Positions 13,301 through 28,300 of a stretch of DNA of 64,000 nucleotides are shown here, in pieces. This DNA is from Micrasema longulum. Lineage: Eukaryota; Arthropoda; Insecta; Trichoptera; Brachycentridae. A program made the position numbers and the translations under genes. A model generated the notes under the pieces. It was not told the DNA's origin, did not search any database, and worked only from the letters and a program-made list of their open reading frames with translations. The DNA is taken from assembly GCA_022494885.1 (NCBI GenBank), contig JAGVSM010000199.1:62001-126000 (forward strand), given 5' to 3'. Within the stretch, counting starts at the first letter, position 1; every line of letters starts with the position of its first letter.

Positions 13301-16300
13301 ATGCCTTAAATTAGTTATTCAACAAAGCTAACATAATAATAAAATCAAAACATAATTAATATGCAGAAATATTATGAAAGGGTTCTCGCAAAGTTTTGCT
13401 TTTGACCAAATAAAGCTCAGCCTCATCGAGTGAGGGTTATCACTAGAGCCCCTCCCAGGACACTGCAGATTGAACAAACACCGCCCTAGAATGAACCTTG
13501 TCCAAACTTCTAAATGCAGGTTCTGCAGTGCAGACGAGGAAACACCCATACAAATTATATGTAATGTGATGCTTTACATCATAAAAGAAGCCTCATCCTC
13601 GGGGGACCGCTGGTTAAACCTGAGGATGTTAAAAAGCTCGCCCCCTACCTAATAGTCCGATACTTTACGGATCTGGGCGATTTAGCAAAATGTAAACTCT
13701 CGCCTTCCACACAGTAGCCAGGCTCTTTTTAGACCTGGGCTCGAAGGGCGGGAACTATTCACGGGGACAGGTCACAATCGGTCTTCACAGGTCGCAGTGA
13801 CGTCAGGAGCTTGCATAGCACTGACCCCCACCACTGAAAATAAGAATAATAAGAATAATGATATTTTTATTTTTAATATATATTTATTGAACTTACTTTT
13901 ATTACTTTTAATACTCAATTGCATGTAAACACTATTAAAATACCTATTTAAATAAAGTTTACAAAATAAATGACTAAAATTGAATAATTATTAAAAATTC
14001 GTTCATTAATACAAAACTAGTAAAAACAATAAATAAAATACAAATAAAATATGCATCGAAATAAAACGAGCAATGTAAGTTGAATGAATTTATGAACATA
14101 AAAACTCATCTTGTACATTATACTTCTTAAACCTAAACAATCGAATGTAAAAAATGTCGATCTGTTCGTTTTCAATGCTGTTGTATAATCCGCACATCCT
14201 GGATATTGGATTGAAGAAGGACAAATTACACATTTACAAGTATATAAAATCTGTCTCCATTGTTTGGGCGGGCTAGATAAAATTTTCAGTAATAAAATAT
14301 TAATAAATTAAATTGCAATGATTGCGATTCAATTACATAGGAAAAAACTAAAATTAACTTACGGTGCATATTTAACAATCATTCTCCGAATTCACAAACC
14401 ATCTAATAGAAAATAATAATAAGTTTAATAAAGACACTGAGTTGACGGTTCTACGTGTTGAAAATAAAACATTAAAATTACACAACTTAGAAATCTAAGA
14501 AATTAAAAAAGTTATAATAAATAAAAGCAAAAAAACAATAAATAATCGAATTAACAATATTTACTGTAGTCTACTCCTGTTAAATTTTAGAGCAAGTACA
14601 AATGATCGAATTTCAACCACTCTCACCTCACCCCCCCACAAACACAAAATACCACTTGACGTAAATACTGTATTATTTACCTATTGAAAAATATCATTTA
14701 AATTCAATGCTCAGTTATACCTTGTTAAAGGAGCACCTGTAGCTCCGAAACCGGTCGATAATTAAATGAATTATAAGTTGTTGAAACAAACTTCTTTTAT
14801 TGTGATTTTAAGTATTAAATATATTCATCACGGCTTAAATTGGATGAGGAAGCCATTTCGAAACCGGTCGACGTACAACTCTTAAGTTAAGTGGTTTATA
14901 CAAATGTATAGATAAATAAGCGTAAAATGTCATACCACAAAGTGAAAACTGTTTTTGATATTAAAAATAAATTTAATTTGATAATTTATGCATGCGAGTC
15001 AGAACGTAGGCACTAGATATTTCTAATGTTTGTATCTCCGCGTTTGTCTCGTTTGTCAGTTCGGTTGCACTTCCGGTCGTTGTGACGTCGCTTCCGGGTG
15101 CAAACTGCACACAGAAACCGGAAGTCAGCTCTTCCGCAGAGGTGTGACGTCACACGACCACAATTCTAAATCCAACAACAGCTTTCTCCGAATATTATTC
15201 AATAGCAAGATCCTATATTTATGTCGCGTACGTCTTTCGGTTTACATAAATATTTTAAATAACGTTTTCAAGCAATATTTATCGAAGTATCTTCTGGGGC
15301 AATTTTCAAAAAGCGAATAACTGACTTTGTTGAGATGTCTACCGGACAAAATAAAATTCTTCGAGTATTAAAATCCCAGTATCTACAACAGTCAAAACAT
15401 ACTCAAAATATCATTAAAAAAAAATATTATTTTAGGTTTTTATTGATTGATTATTAATTATATTTTTTAATGCGTATTATATGGATAGTGTTATGTAAAA
15501 TTATGTTAAGCCACACAAACCTAAAATTGAGATAATTGATGTTTAACATCAGGCGCATTTTTCAAAAATATGATTAATTATTTAGCTTGGCTGTTAAGTT
15601 ACACATATAAACAATACTTAAATGACCAAAAAATATAATACATTTTTTTATTTCCCATATTTTAATATATAAATTTAACAAATAAGTGGGATGCCATACT
15701 TTTACACAACACCTCAGATACCTTTAACACCTTAAACCTTCCTAATAATAATAAATCAAAAATTGTTTGTACAATGTCACCTTTTAAAAAAACCTGTAGT
15801 TTTTATAAATATATTTTTAATATAAACATATATTTGATTTTATGCATGGGGTCTCGGGTTTGATTCCCGGCATGGTTGTTATGAAATATTTATTCGAAAG
15901 GGTGTTTTCACACTAGAATGTTTCTAAGTCCCTGGACTGGTACCTGAAGCGTAAGACTGATCACCTTACAAAATTAATCGAGATATTCTACGGTTGGTGT
16001 ACCAATCCAGTACACTATGCACCATTAGATGCGGAAAGGGAATGATGATGATATTTGATTGAAATGGAAAATTTGGAAGGAAAGCAATTAAGGATACAAT
16101 AAATGAGTTAATTTAATATCATTAATTAATGAGTGCACAATTTAGAAAATGTACATTATTCCCTTACATTAATTCATTATTCCTAAATAATTTGTAATAA
16201 CCTGTTAGTATAATTTATGGTAAATAAGGCTTATCAATTAAAAAAAATATATATATTTCATTTATTTGTGCATGTTGTATTAATATATAATAATTGATGA

Positions 16301-19300
16301 ACAATATATAAACATAACAAACTGTGATTATTTTACAAATATCATAAGTATCTATCCATGCGCAGGAGCTAATTGCAAATGGTGCCCTACGCACCCCTGT
16401 GTGCTTTAAAGAAATGATGATGATGATAAACTGAACATTTCGTAAATGCATTTCCAAAGCTTGTTTTATATTTTTTCATTGGGGATATTAACAGTAATAC
16501 ATGTAAAAAATATAACAAATAAAATATAGATAATAAAACCAATGACAGATATCCACAGAAATACCTGAAATACTCGAACAATACATGGTAGTGTGTTTGT
16601 TTGAGTGTAAGTGTGTGAGTGGGTGGGTGAGCGGGTGTTTTAATGGATGAGGGTGGACATGCGTGTAAATATTATTGCGCAAGGGTCAAAAATATATACA
16701 ATATGAAGAATTAGATTCTATTATAAAAACTACTAAGTAAAATAGAAAAATGTGTGTTTTAAAACACAAATTTTAAATGTTAATTTGTTACATTCAAAGG
16801 GATCAATAAAGGGAAGTTCAAATTATACTGACGAGCTAAACGTATAAGTGGAGAGTTCTGGGCTTAGTAATACGGGTGCGGTAGCCAGAGGCATTTAATG
16901 ATAACTCCGACATAAGAGCTGGGCCATCAATAATATTGATTAATTTCTAATTAACCGCTATCAAATTATCGGTCTGCGTAAAACAATAATGGATAAAGAG
17001 TTAGTTTTGTCCTTTGTAATGACGATTCCCTAATTAGATGAATTGATTAATGAGCAACATATATTATGAAATATGTATTTTCTAATCCAGTGTATTTCAA
17101 CCTGTGGGTCGCGACCCCGGAGGGGGTCGCCGAGCCTCGCTCGGGGGCTGCGGCCGCCAGCGAGGTAAAAGTAAAAAGCGGGGGTGTCGGGTCCTAAACT
17201 ACAATCATATCAGTTGTGTCTGTGCAGCTGTGTCTGTCTGTTTATTTTTTAGCAATTCGTCGAATCAAATCGTTTTTGAGATGCAAATAACCAGATTATT
17301 TTCTAATTGGAGTCTGTTTATTTATTTAGTTTTCATATCTACAATTGAATTGAACGTCAAGAGGAAACGCGGTCTGATTTTTCTTCATACAAACGTATTA
17401 CTGTATTTCCTCCCTGGATTATGGCACCGGAGCAATGCCATGACACGGTGTAGATATAAGTACGGAGTAATAATTCGCTACCGCCAGAGGGGCCCTTTCG
17501 CTGTAGGTATTCATTATTGGAACAGAAGGGTTCCAAATTTTCGGTTTAGTTTCCGGTTTACCAAAACGTGTTACGGGCGCTTTCTTAGTACCTACGGCCA
17601 GTTGTAGTGGAATCTGTTTCGTGTGGTTATGATGATTGTATGGACTGATTATTTTACCAATATTTTGTCGCAAGGTGGCATGTATAAAAGAAAAGATTTC
17701 AACTTACATATTTTGTCTGTAGTTTCATTTACGTTTTTCGATCCCCGACATGGTTGATATAAAATATTTATTTTAAAGGGTGTATTCATAGTAAAATATT
17801 TCATAATCCCTGGACTGGCACCCGAAGCGTGAGGCTGGTCATCTTACCTTCGTGTAACAAAAATGATCAAGATACGCTGCAATCGGTGTGCCAATGCAGT
17901 ATCCTATGCACCATAAAGTGATGATGATTTATTCACAACTCAATCGACTATAATTAATTTGAAATACAAGGAATGAATACCGGACAATACTGTTTAAACC
18001 TAGGCCTAGGCGTGGAAATCGGAACAACTTTACGCTGTGTATTATGTATGAGTGAGTAGCAACGTCGCGCGTCGTTTTGAAGGCAACCGAAAGCAATGAT
18101 GGTCGGAAAGTGTCAGTAGCTCAATCACAAATAACTATCGACGTGCTTAATAACATGCTAAGCATTTGAGCGATCACAATGAACATGCTTAAGTTATCGC
18201 AGTCATAAATCAACGCGTGTGTCGGTTTGTTTTTAGTTTTCCTAGTAAATAATAATAAATACAGTTCATTGGCGAAAAATTGACACTTACTATAAAAAAT
18301 AATACAATTTATTGCACTTGCAAAATAGTAAGGAGTGTCTAATACAAAAAAGTGAAAATTAAATTACAATTACTATGGTGACTGCTTTTCTTGACATTTG
18401 GCTTGCCAACCGCCGCCGCCGGCTTAATGCAATAAATAGCATGATAAATAATAAATTAATAAAAATAGCGGTTTTGGAATTTTTTCCATATTTACCCCGG
18501 TGAAATTCAAATATGTGATTGCGCAGCAGGATTATACGTCGCGAAACGTAAATTATTTAACATTTTATTTTAGGTGTTCACGGATGTTTCATTGTGATCG
18601 CGAATACGATAAACAACCATGGTGAGAAATTGTTATCACGTCGCTTATTAGCACGTCGATAGTTATTTGTGATTGAGCTACAGATTTAAGTTTCCGGTCG
18701 TCGGCGCCGTGTTGCGGGTCTGCGTTGGCAGACTTGTCACCTGAAGTTTCGTGTGTTCAGTGTTGCAAGTTCCCATACTGTTGACTGAGGATAACTTCGT
18801 GGTTAATAAACATAGAGTGGTTTTTGTCCGTATGAGTGACTCTATTAGTGGCGTATTATTACTCTAAGAGCGCGTCCCTATCGTTTTGTTTTTTCGATAA
18901 CTTGTTTCTTTTAGGAGCCAGCGCCATCCAAGAACCATTTAAAATGGCCAGTTTTATCTGCCGTCTTTGGACATACGAGGGCGGATTGATAATGAAGCTA
19001 CCTAGCGCTAGATGGAAGCACAAAAACAAAAAAGATTTATTTTTTCCAAATTGCTAAAATGTCAAAAAATGTCACCCAAATTCATTGATTAGTTTATTTG
19101 TTTGAAGTAAACAACTTTTGTGTTTCTTGAAAAATAGAAAAAAGCTCATTTCGTGCAGTAATTAAACACTATTATTTGAAAGGGAAAATGGCAAAAGAGA
19201 CAAGAAAAAAGCTCGATAAAAATTACGGTGAGTCTGCTCCGTCAGATTACATGGTAAAATATTGGATTGCTGAATATAAACGCGGCCGAACAATCACTGC

Positions 19301-22300
19301 AACAATACCATCAACGGGAAGGCTAAAAGAGGTGGTTACTGAAGAAAATATCAAGAAAATCCTCGATATAGTTATGAATGATCGCCGAGTGAAGTTGCGT
19401 GAGATTGTTGAAATGGTAAACATCTCATATGAACGTGTGTTCAACATTTTGCATGAACGTTTGCATATGAAAAAGCTATCGGCTAAAAATGACTCGCAGG
19501 AAAAAGATTCAGCTCAAACGAAGAAGTGATTACCGAAACTAACGCCTATTTTGAGAGGTTCACGAAATCGTATTATTCAGGTGGTATAAAAAAGTTGGAA
19601 TATCGTCTTACTAAGTGTCGAAGTAAAAAAAGACTATGTTGAGAAATAAAATTTTCAATCCGCCCTCGAACGGTATGCAAATATGATCAATATTTTTGAA
19701 AAACGCAAAAGGTACCGAAACAGAAAATTTCTTTCCGAAACTTTCTTTCAAAAAATCTTAATCGGCTGTAACTGATTAGTTTTAGTGGCCACTTTACACA
19801 TCGTGTGACATTCATCATATTTGCCTATGCTTAAACATTTAAATTTCATAAATTCTTCCATCTTTTCATGGGGGTGAAGTTAAAGAACTGGTACCTTTAT
19901 TGTTTCGAAGAGATTAATCTGAGTGAATTGTTTCACATACTAGGGAACGCCTGAACATTATTTTACATTTTTCATACTTCTTCTGGTCCAAACCAGTCAG
20001 TTTAATTACAATAATATTTTAAAAATTTCCCAATGTTTGTAAAACGATTCAACAAGTCATCGCTGAAAATATCGACATATTATGCACGAATATTGTGATA
20101 TCCTGGGCCCCGATTATGGGGTGTAAACAGAGTTCAAATGTGTGTAATTTTATGAATTTTTGGTAAAAACATGTTTGATCACATGTTGCCGATGAACGTG
20201 CATTATTTTTTTTTTACAAATATTCACATTTTTGTTCAACAAAATCTATTTTACTTTACAGACTATATAACTCTCTTACCTTTCCATTATTATCGGGGCC
20301 CTGGGGGATCGCCAGTTTTATTTATCACGTAAAGGGGTTGCGTATTCAAAAAGGTTGAAAAACGCTGTTCTAATCTACATAGTCCAATCTATGACGTAAC
20401 GAGCCGACACTCGTTAATCACGCTCTAGTTTGTGTTTGGGAATAATTGCTATCTAACTTTCGTGGCGAATAATTAACATTTATATTTCCTACTAGCTACT
20501 ACCCGCGGCGTGGTATTAGGGAGACATCGGTTAATTCATTTGTTTTGTCGTTTTCGGGATAAAAAGTAGCCAGTCTCGATTGTCGGTCATCCGACTATCG
20601 CTAAGCAATATAAACGACAGTCCGTCGTTATTTCGCTTTGATGATAATTAATTTTTCCCCTAAGAATTCTTCCGAGGGAGCGATATTTTTTTTTTTAGAG
20701 ATGAAAAAGAGCTTGTGATGTTTTTTAGCTTTCCCACTATCCTTATGTCACGTCGATCGGTCGCTCCGTTGCGACGTAAAAGAAATACAAACAAACGTAC
20801 AAACAAACTTTCGCATTAATAATTTTAAGTATGGATTTCAACACATTTGTTCGCCCCGTGGTGTAGTGGTCGCGCGTTGGTTTAGATGTGTGTACCGACA
20901 GTGTTGATATAAAGGGTTTATTCAACAAGGCCCTTAATTATTATCACGACCATTTTTCATAGTCCCTGGGCAAATAAATAAAGCATAAGACGGGTCACCC
21001 CACCATTACGTAAAATATGAAGATAAACTGTAATCGATACACCAACCAATATAGTGCCTTATGCATTCAGTCATTATTATAATTTATCTATCAGCACCCA
21101 GCGGTGTATAGGGCACTACGTTGAAATTTCAATTGCAGCGGACATGGATTGTTTTTATTACATGGAAGGTAAGAAGATCACTGTGATCAGTCTTACGATT
21201 CGGGTGCCAGTCCAAGGACAAATAAATATTTCTTGTAGAACAACCTTTGAAACCAACATTTCATTGTCCATCCAGTCAGAAATTGAACCCAGGACCTCAA
21301 GCATGATACGTTAATAAAATGACTAATCATTAAAGAATGGTCAAGACATGTTGATCGACCTAAATAACTTTTGGTCTTCGTATTATCCTCGTCTGATCCC
21401 GGTGCAGTAAGTCACGGTGTGAAGATAAAGTTGATCATGAAACTTTACTATTAAAAATTAAACTAATTGGCATCGGTGGTGATTTGTATCGATGGATATG
21501 TTCTAGCATTGATCATAAATCACAAGCTGTCGTAATTTCTGGATATAAACCGAACTGTTTTTCTGTTACATCTGGCGTACTACAAGGATCAATTCTAGGA
21601 CCCCTTATATTTAATATATTTATAAACGACATTCAGGAATGCTTTCACCATGCCAAATCTGTACTCTTTGCTGATGACAGTAAAATATTTATGAAAATAA
21701 ATTAAATTGAGGACTGCAAACTTCTACAATCTGATTTGAGCCGCCTCTCAGATTATTGCCGCATCAACCATCTTACCCTTAACATTAATAAATGCACTTG
21801 TATATCTTCTCGCGTAAACATAATCCTTTAAATTTTCAGTATACTTTAATGAATGAAATGGTTCCAAGAAAGAACGTTATCAGAGACTTAGGAATAGTTT
21901 TAGATTCCGAGCTTGTGTTCGATATTCACATTAATCGAATTAATAATAAGGCATACAAAATGCTAGGTTTTTTAATGCGAATGTCTAATGACTTCAAAAA
22001 CATTATTTATATTACTATATAACACATATGTGAGAAATCAATTAGAATATGCTTCAATTATATGGAATCCCCAATATAAAATATATATAAACAACCTAGA
22101 AAGGATACAGAAGAAATTCATTAATTTAATAAAATATAAATTTCACTGTACACCAAATTCATTTCAAACTCTGGAGTATAAAAAAGTGATTGCAGATCAA
22201 ATATTCCTGTTGAAAGTAGTAAACAACGTCGTAGACTGCCCTTTACTTACAAGTTCTTTAGAATATATTGTGCCCAACAGAACAAGACTCCATACTACAT

Positions 22301-25300
22301 TTAATTTGCCAGTACCTAGGACTAACTCAAGGAAAAACGCATTTTTCTTTAGAGCATGTCATTATTATAATACTGTTATCTCCGGTCACGCAGACATTTT
22401 TCATCTCTCCTATATGAAATATAGAAGATTTTTTACAAACAGTACACCCGCTTAATTATACGATTTCAGTAATAATGTATGTATTCGTATGCTCATTATT
22501 ATATTTTTGTACCTTTTACATTATTTTTATATAACTTTTTTCTTTTCTTATTCTTTAAATTTATCTTGTTTCTATTTACTTTATTTTTATAACCGTAAAT
22601 AAGTATATGTATTTTAATTTTATTTGCAGCTTCTAAGTGCCTAACAATTGTTAATTGCTTTTATTTTGATACCGATAATGTACTTAATCAATAGCTTACA
22701 CCACTGTGGAAAATTTTTATTGACTGTTTTCACAATTTTCGTTCACGTGTTTTTTTATTTTCTGTATACAATAAATGTGAAAACTGTTTATTTTTTCTCA
22801 AATAAAAATAAATGAATAAATAAAAGAAAGCAAAAATTGTAAGAAGTCATTAAAACAATCGACCTTTTGAATACGTGTCACCATTGTGGACAACGGCAGG
22901 GCCAGCATTATACAAAATAATAATTACGGAGAAATAAATTTCCCTATTCCAGCTCGGTCGATTAATCAGCAGGCAAAGAACCTGGGAGATAAGGTCGTTA
23001 ACACGACACGCTTCGCAGACGATGCAACAACAGTGAATAGTGGACAGTGGCAGACGCAGAAGATGATTAACGCGCGCAACTCAAGTTTCACCTGGCATCT
23101 CAGAAATTTAATATGAACATTTCAGTCAGTAAAATAAAAAGCTCGGCAATATCGAAGCGCCCCGAGAGATGCAAACTGAGATGAGATGATCAGACAGTGG
23201 AACGGGTCGTGTCTTATAAATATTCAGGTCTTGAAATCTCGAGCCACAGCGACCTTTACTACGAAGTAAGCGAATAGAGCGTCGGCAATATCCGGATGCT
23301 CGAGAAATATCGCGTGGCAAACACACGCGGATCGAAAGCCAGGTCCGCATAAACAAAACGTGTGTCGGACCGATCATGACGTATGCAGTAGAGACGGGGG
23401 CAGATACGGTGAGAAAAATAAATCTACTCAGAACATCGGAGACGAAAGTACTAAGGGCAAAAGCGGGAAAATCCCAAAGAACAGAATCCGGAATCGAGAA
23501 ATTAGACGGACTCGAATGTAGTACGATGGAGCAGGACGAGCGGGTGCTTCTGGAGAGATCGCGTCGCTAGAACGGACAGCTCCGGGCCCGCGAAATCCTA
23601 GCCGGTCGCCGTCCGCCCGGAAGACCACCAAAGAAAGAAAGAAAACTAAGGAAGGACAACTGGAACTTAGCGTCTCGAGAATCGCCATCTAGCCGATAAC
23701 AGATCGACCGATCTAAGCAGAGAAGAAGAAGAAGCGTAGAACATGACATGACGAGTACATACATAGGTATGCGCCTAGTTTAATGAAAAGCAAATGTTAT
23801 ACAATGTTTTATTCTGCAGCTACATACATAATATACACCTACTTGTACCTTGTAGTATACACATCAGTAGAGCGATGTAAGCAGTAAGCATGTTGTATGA
23901 ACATTGTCGATAAATTTGATATTCAAATTTATTCTTCAGCAAAATACAAACTGTTAAATTGATGTTGTATACAATTTCACTGGCGCTGGCGCTGGCGGTG
24001 GCGGTGGCGGTATGTTTCTACGTCATTTGAATAGTATAAATACGAGTACCTACAGAAATGTTCAACAGAAATGCTAAATTGACCGGCACATTTTGGATTG
24101 TTTTTAACCCTAATTTCAAATTAAACTTTATTCTCTCTTGTTTTGAATTATTAAGCCCGAGAATACTTTGTAATGTATTTAAACAGCAATATTATCAGCG
24201 AACATTGTAACATTACAATCCGAGTAAATCGTAGGTAAGTTATGTAGAAACGAAAGATTGCATTTTATTTGTATAAAAACAGTGTATAAGAAAATTAAAA
24301 AACGTTAAGTACATTGCGCCGTAATAAAAATGACATAGGCACTTAGTTGTTTACAAATATGTCGTGAAAAGTGAGATTGACGGCCGCGAATCGAAAATAT
24401 TTGGATAAGTCATAAGATTGCAAAAACATTTTTTTTTAAAACACCCCGAATCAAAAAACACATTTATTGTACAATGTTTTATTTACGTATTTTTAAAAAC
24501 AAATATTTGCATAGGTGAGTAGGTTTTCACGGTCACTATGTATATGTCATATGTATTCGTTCATAATTTGGATTCGTTCCGACGTTTCATTTTCCTTTGC
24601 AGGAGCCATATATTACAATTTACCACGAAGAGTAAAAAAATCTTTAAAAAAGAGTTTAAATTTAATTTTGCATGGTAAAAAGCTCAACTTGATGATATTT
24701 GTTGAAAAAAATATGTAAAAAGCGAAATAAACACGGGCGGTAAAGTCCACATATACAAGACACGCGTTAGGCTAATACTGACTTACGACGAACGGAAACG
24801 AGAGCAGATATGTACAACGTACCATTGCAGGAGCCATCTATCACAGTTTGCCTCGAGGATGGTTCCCGCAATGGGCTGAAATGTCGGAACAAATCCAACT
24901 TACAAGGGATCATCCTGAATAATTCTAATTCGTACGATTAATTATAGTATTTAAATTTTGGGATATTTTCAACTAAGTAGTGGCAAAAAAACTGCGTTAG
25001 GTGAAGGGAAATTAAGGGCGGGGTTCGGAGCTTTGGACCTTCTGATCCGCGAGTCTGTGACGCTTCTACGGGATCGCAAGGCGCTCCTAAAATATTTTAT
25101 AAAAAAACATTATTTTGATTAAGTAACCTGTGATGAGGCTAAGTTGAGTTTGACGTAGCCCGTGCAGATTCCGAAGGCAATCTTCAAAGACTGCATACGA
25201 ATTTCATTTTGAATGTAAGAGACTCAACTTGATGATATTTTTTTTAAAAAACCAAGTTTTTAACAATACCACGGCACCCCCTTGTATGATAAATCAACGG

Positions 25301-28300
25301 AACGAGCGTCCCATTTAGATCTATGTGTAGAAATATTCAGCCATGGCGATTTATACTCTGCTCGAGAATTGTTTAAAGGTGAAAGAAACACGGATGGTAA
25401 AGTTCGCAAATACAAGACAAGCGTTAGGCCAACAACGACTAACGGCGTGGAAACAAGAGCGGATATAAACGGAACAAACTAATTCCCGAGAACAGCGGAG
25501 ATGAAAACCTTCAGATTCATCGCAGTAGGTAATTTGTCATAAGACACCCGCCAAACTGAGGATATCGTGGAGCAGGAAGAGGAGGTGACACCGCGCAAAT
25601 ACAGTGGAAGACAACCGAAAAGATGGGGGGATAGCTGGTCGTCTGCATCCCACGAGCGAGACACCGATTAACAGACCCAAGATCTAAGACAACAGGAAGA
25701 ACAAGAATATTGTGGAAGTTCGCGCATTTACAAAGCGTATGATCTATCATTACGCGTTGCTGATCGCCAACAATAAATACTGCTAGGGTGGCCGGTTCGA
25801 ATCACTTCGCACGCCGTGGAACATTCATTATTCCGCATATGTTTGAACAGCCACTGATAGCGAGCGTCGGGAGCTCCCCGCGCCCCGCACACTTCGCCCG
25901 ACGCCCTACACCCTACACCCTACACCCTACCCCCTACACGTGTTAGCGGCACAACAGACCACCCCGCGCTATGTAAAGTTACCTGCTGTGTGCGGGAAGT
26001 GAATTACGAGCCAACCGAGAACCAACACAGGCGCAGGCTGTGATTTATTCCCTTTCAGAGTTAAATTTACAATTGCCAGCCAAACTGTGTTATCATTATC
26101 AATAACGCGCATTTATCAAATTATCATCAATTTATTACTGGAACTCCCATCTGACAAAATTATATCTTTTGTATAAAAATCATATCATACCTGGGCTGGT
26201 ATTCCAAACGCTCTCGCGGCCGTATTATCACGTGTATTTACATACAATGCCGCGAGAGTGGTTCAGAATAGCGCCCGAGGGCTGGTATTCGGAACGGAAT
26301 TGCGCGCGAGGAGATCGCTCTGTTAGCGTGTATTTAGTACGTAAATACCCGTTAAAAATAAGTTTTTTGAGCGCGCTTTTGCGTTCAGAATCCCGCCCCT
26401 GCTGGCAGGAAACAATAGATTTTTTTCATTGTCTGTGTAAAACAGCAACGCCAGACGAGCCTCTGATTAGAAGAATAATAATTTTTAAAATATATTAGAA
26501 GCACTAACATTGTGGGTATTCATAAAAATAAAACAACATTGTTCAGATAGATGGATAGAGTTCACTAGTCGAGTATACCTTGATAAAGAAGCTTGCGTAG
26601 CTTTGAAACCGGTCGGCAGAAGAAAAAAATAAGCGGTCGAAAACAAAGTTGTTTTACATTTATTTTATTAGAAGAATAATAAATTATATCGACGGCGATA
26701 TTCGACTGGTAACATGTAAATGCTAAAAAATTCTCGCTAAAAATGTTTTCCGGGCGCCTAGAAACATCGCCTCGAAGGCCTCAATTTTTCGTTTCCGTTT
26801 AGAGAAACTAAAATGTAATACAGATCAGTCACTCGAAATAATGCTCACAAAAATATACCAAACTTACAGATAATTATCAAAGATAATATAATGATAGTTT
26901 TAATGACTTCGACATATGTATTATACTGTCAGCGGTGCTATTCTGAACCGCTCTCGCGGCCGTAGAAAACACCTTTATCTCGTGTATTTACATACATCCG
27001 CGAGAGCTTTTTTAATATCACCCCAGGGTACGTTTTGAAACACTTAAGAAAATATCATATATTTGTTTAATTTTAAACGAGCGTGTTTGTCATTTAATAT
27101 TTTGTGTTTATTATAATAATAAATTATACAGTGCAATTAAAATGCAGAGTACAAATTATATTGGAGAAAATACGAATAAGCACTTATTGGTAAACAATAA
27201 AGATAATATTAAATGCTAAGATAATTTTGAAATGCGTTTGCGTGAGTTTTGCGAACGCGCCAGCTTTGGTTAAACAACCAGTACCACGCTCGAGGTCCTA
27301 GGTTCGATTCCCGACGGTGTGGGTGGACGAAATATATTGGTTTTAAAGGTGATTCTGCACTGCGGTATTTCATTGTTCCCGGACTGGGACTTAAAGCGTA
27401 AGGCTGATCGCTTTACACTCATGGAGTTAACAGATTAATTGTGTGCCCAGAAAAGGAAATGATGATACGAAAAGAAAAAATCTTAATAAAATAATGAAAT
27501 TTGTAATGTACCTGCTTTAACTAAGATAAAAATATTTGACGATTTTGTGTTTTTTGTCTTTTCATGTCTGTCTTAGTATATGAAAACGAAAGTTATCCAG
27601 ACGGTAAGTTAAACAATACAAGTTTTAAAATAAAAATCAAATAACGTAGATATAATATTTTTAGGCTTACGTTTATTTGAGACTGTTTTATCTGCGAGCT
27701 GTCAGTGTAGTTTTCTTTTTCACGGACACGGCAACTGACGGTAACTAGGTACATCATCTACATTTGAGTTAGACGTTAAGATGTCGCAACTTCCGATAAA
27801 ATATAGTCAACTAAAAAAAACAGATATTTAGTCGAGCACGCAGAATAAACTACAAAAAAACCTTTATGTATTATGCTAAAAAACTGACAAAATTCTAGCT
27901 TCAAGATTTACCCGCTAGGTGGCTGTATGACGCACTCGGGGGGAAAATGGGGCGAGATGGGGCCTTTAAGGTTAGACGTCAATAAAAAACGTTTTTTTTT
28001 TAGAAATAAATCTCGGTCCTTTATCTTACAAACAAATAACATAAAAAAAGAAGCAATTGAAATTAATGAAAAAATGAGTTTATATCCTTTCTTCTATCTA
28101 AAGTGTCCTCGATAGCTTTGTTAATGTATTCTTCTGACCAGCTCCCCTTCCCGGTCTTTCTGACGTAGTCCGGACCATATTCTGCGACGAAAACATAAAA
28201 AAACGGCTTCCGAAATTGCTGATGCTTAGCTCCAAGCTACGGGGCAAGATGCAGTCTCAGGAAGGGGAGCAGTCTTGCACCTTTCACTTTGTTTGTTCAA

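Larger units (their letters stand above)
17088..20367. mobile_element. hAT-type DNA transposon, non-autonomous, with nested insertions
   Basis: The left end is CAGTGTATTTCAACC followed by GTGGGTCGCGACCCC. The right end is GGTTGAAAAACGCTG, giving 13 of 15 matching terminal inverted bases with the hAT motif CAGNG...TTCAACC. A perfect 8-bp target duplication TTCTAATC flanks it (17080-17087 and 20368-20375), as expected for hAT. No hAT transposase frame is visible. The 167-codon frame at 17104-17607 starts in the terminal GC-rich repeat and matches nothing. Other elements sit inside: a SINE (17735), a foldback segment (18118), a mariner (18976), a family A fragment (19775) and a family C MITE (20103). 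Confidence 0.85.

Noticed and set aside
17104..17607. 167-codon open frame as a gene.
   Set aside because: It begins in the GC-rich terminal repeat of the hAT element, has low-complexity composition and matches no transposase or host family.
25795..25830. Possible tRNA or SINE B box (CCGGTTCGAATCAC).
   Set aside because: No A box at tRNA spacing and no cloverleaf; too short to call.
25904..25938. Telomere-like CCCTACA array.
   Set aside because: Only five heptamers, and insect telomeres are usually TTAGG; a short internal tandem repeat is the simpler reading.
26169..26498. 109-codon open frame.
   Set aside because: It covers two palindromic elements; the reading frame is a by-product.
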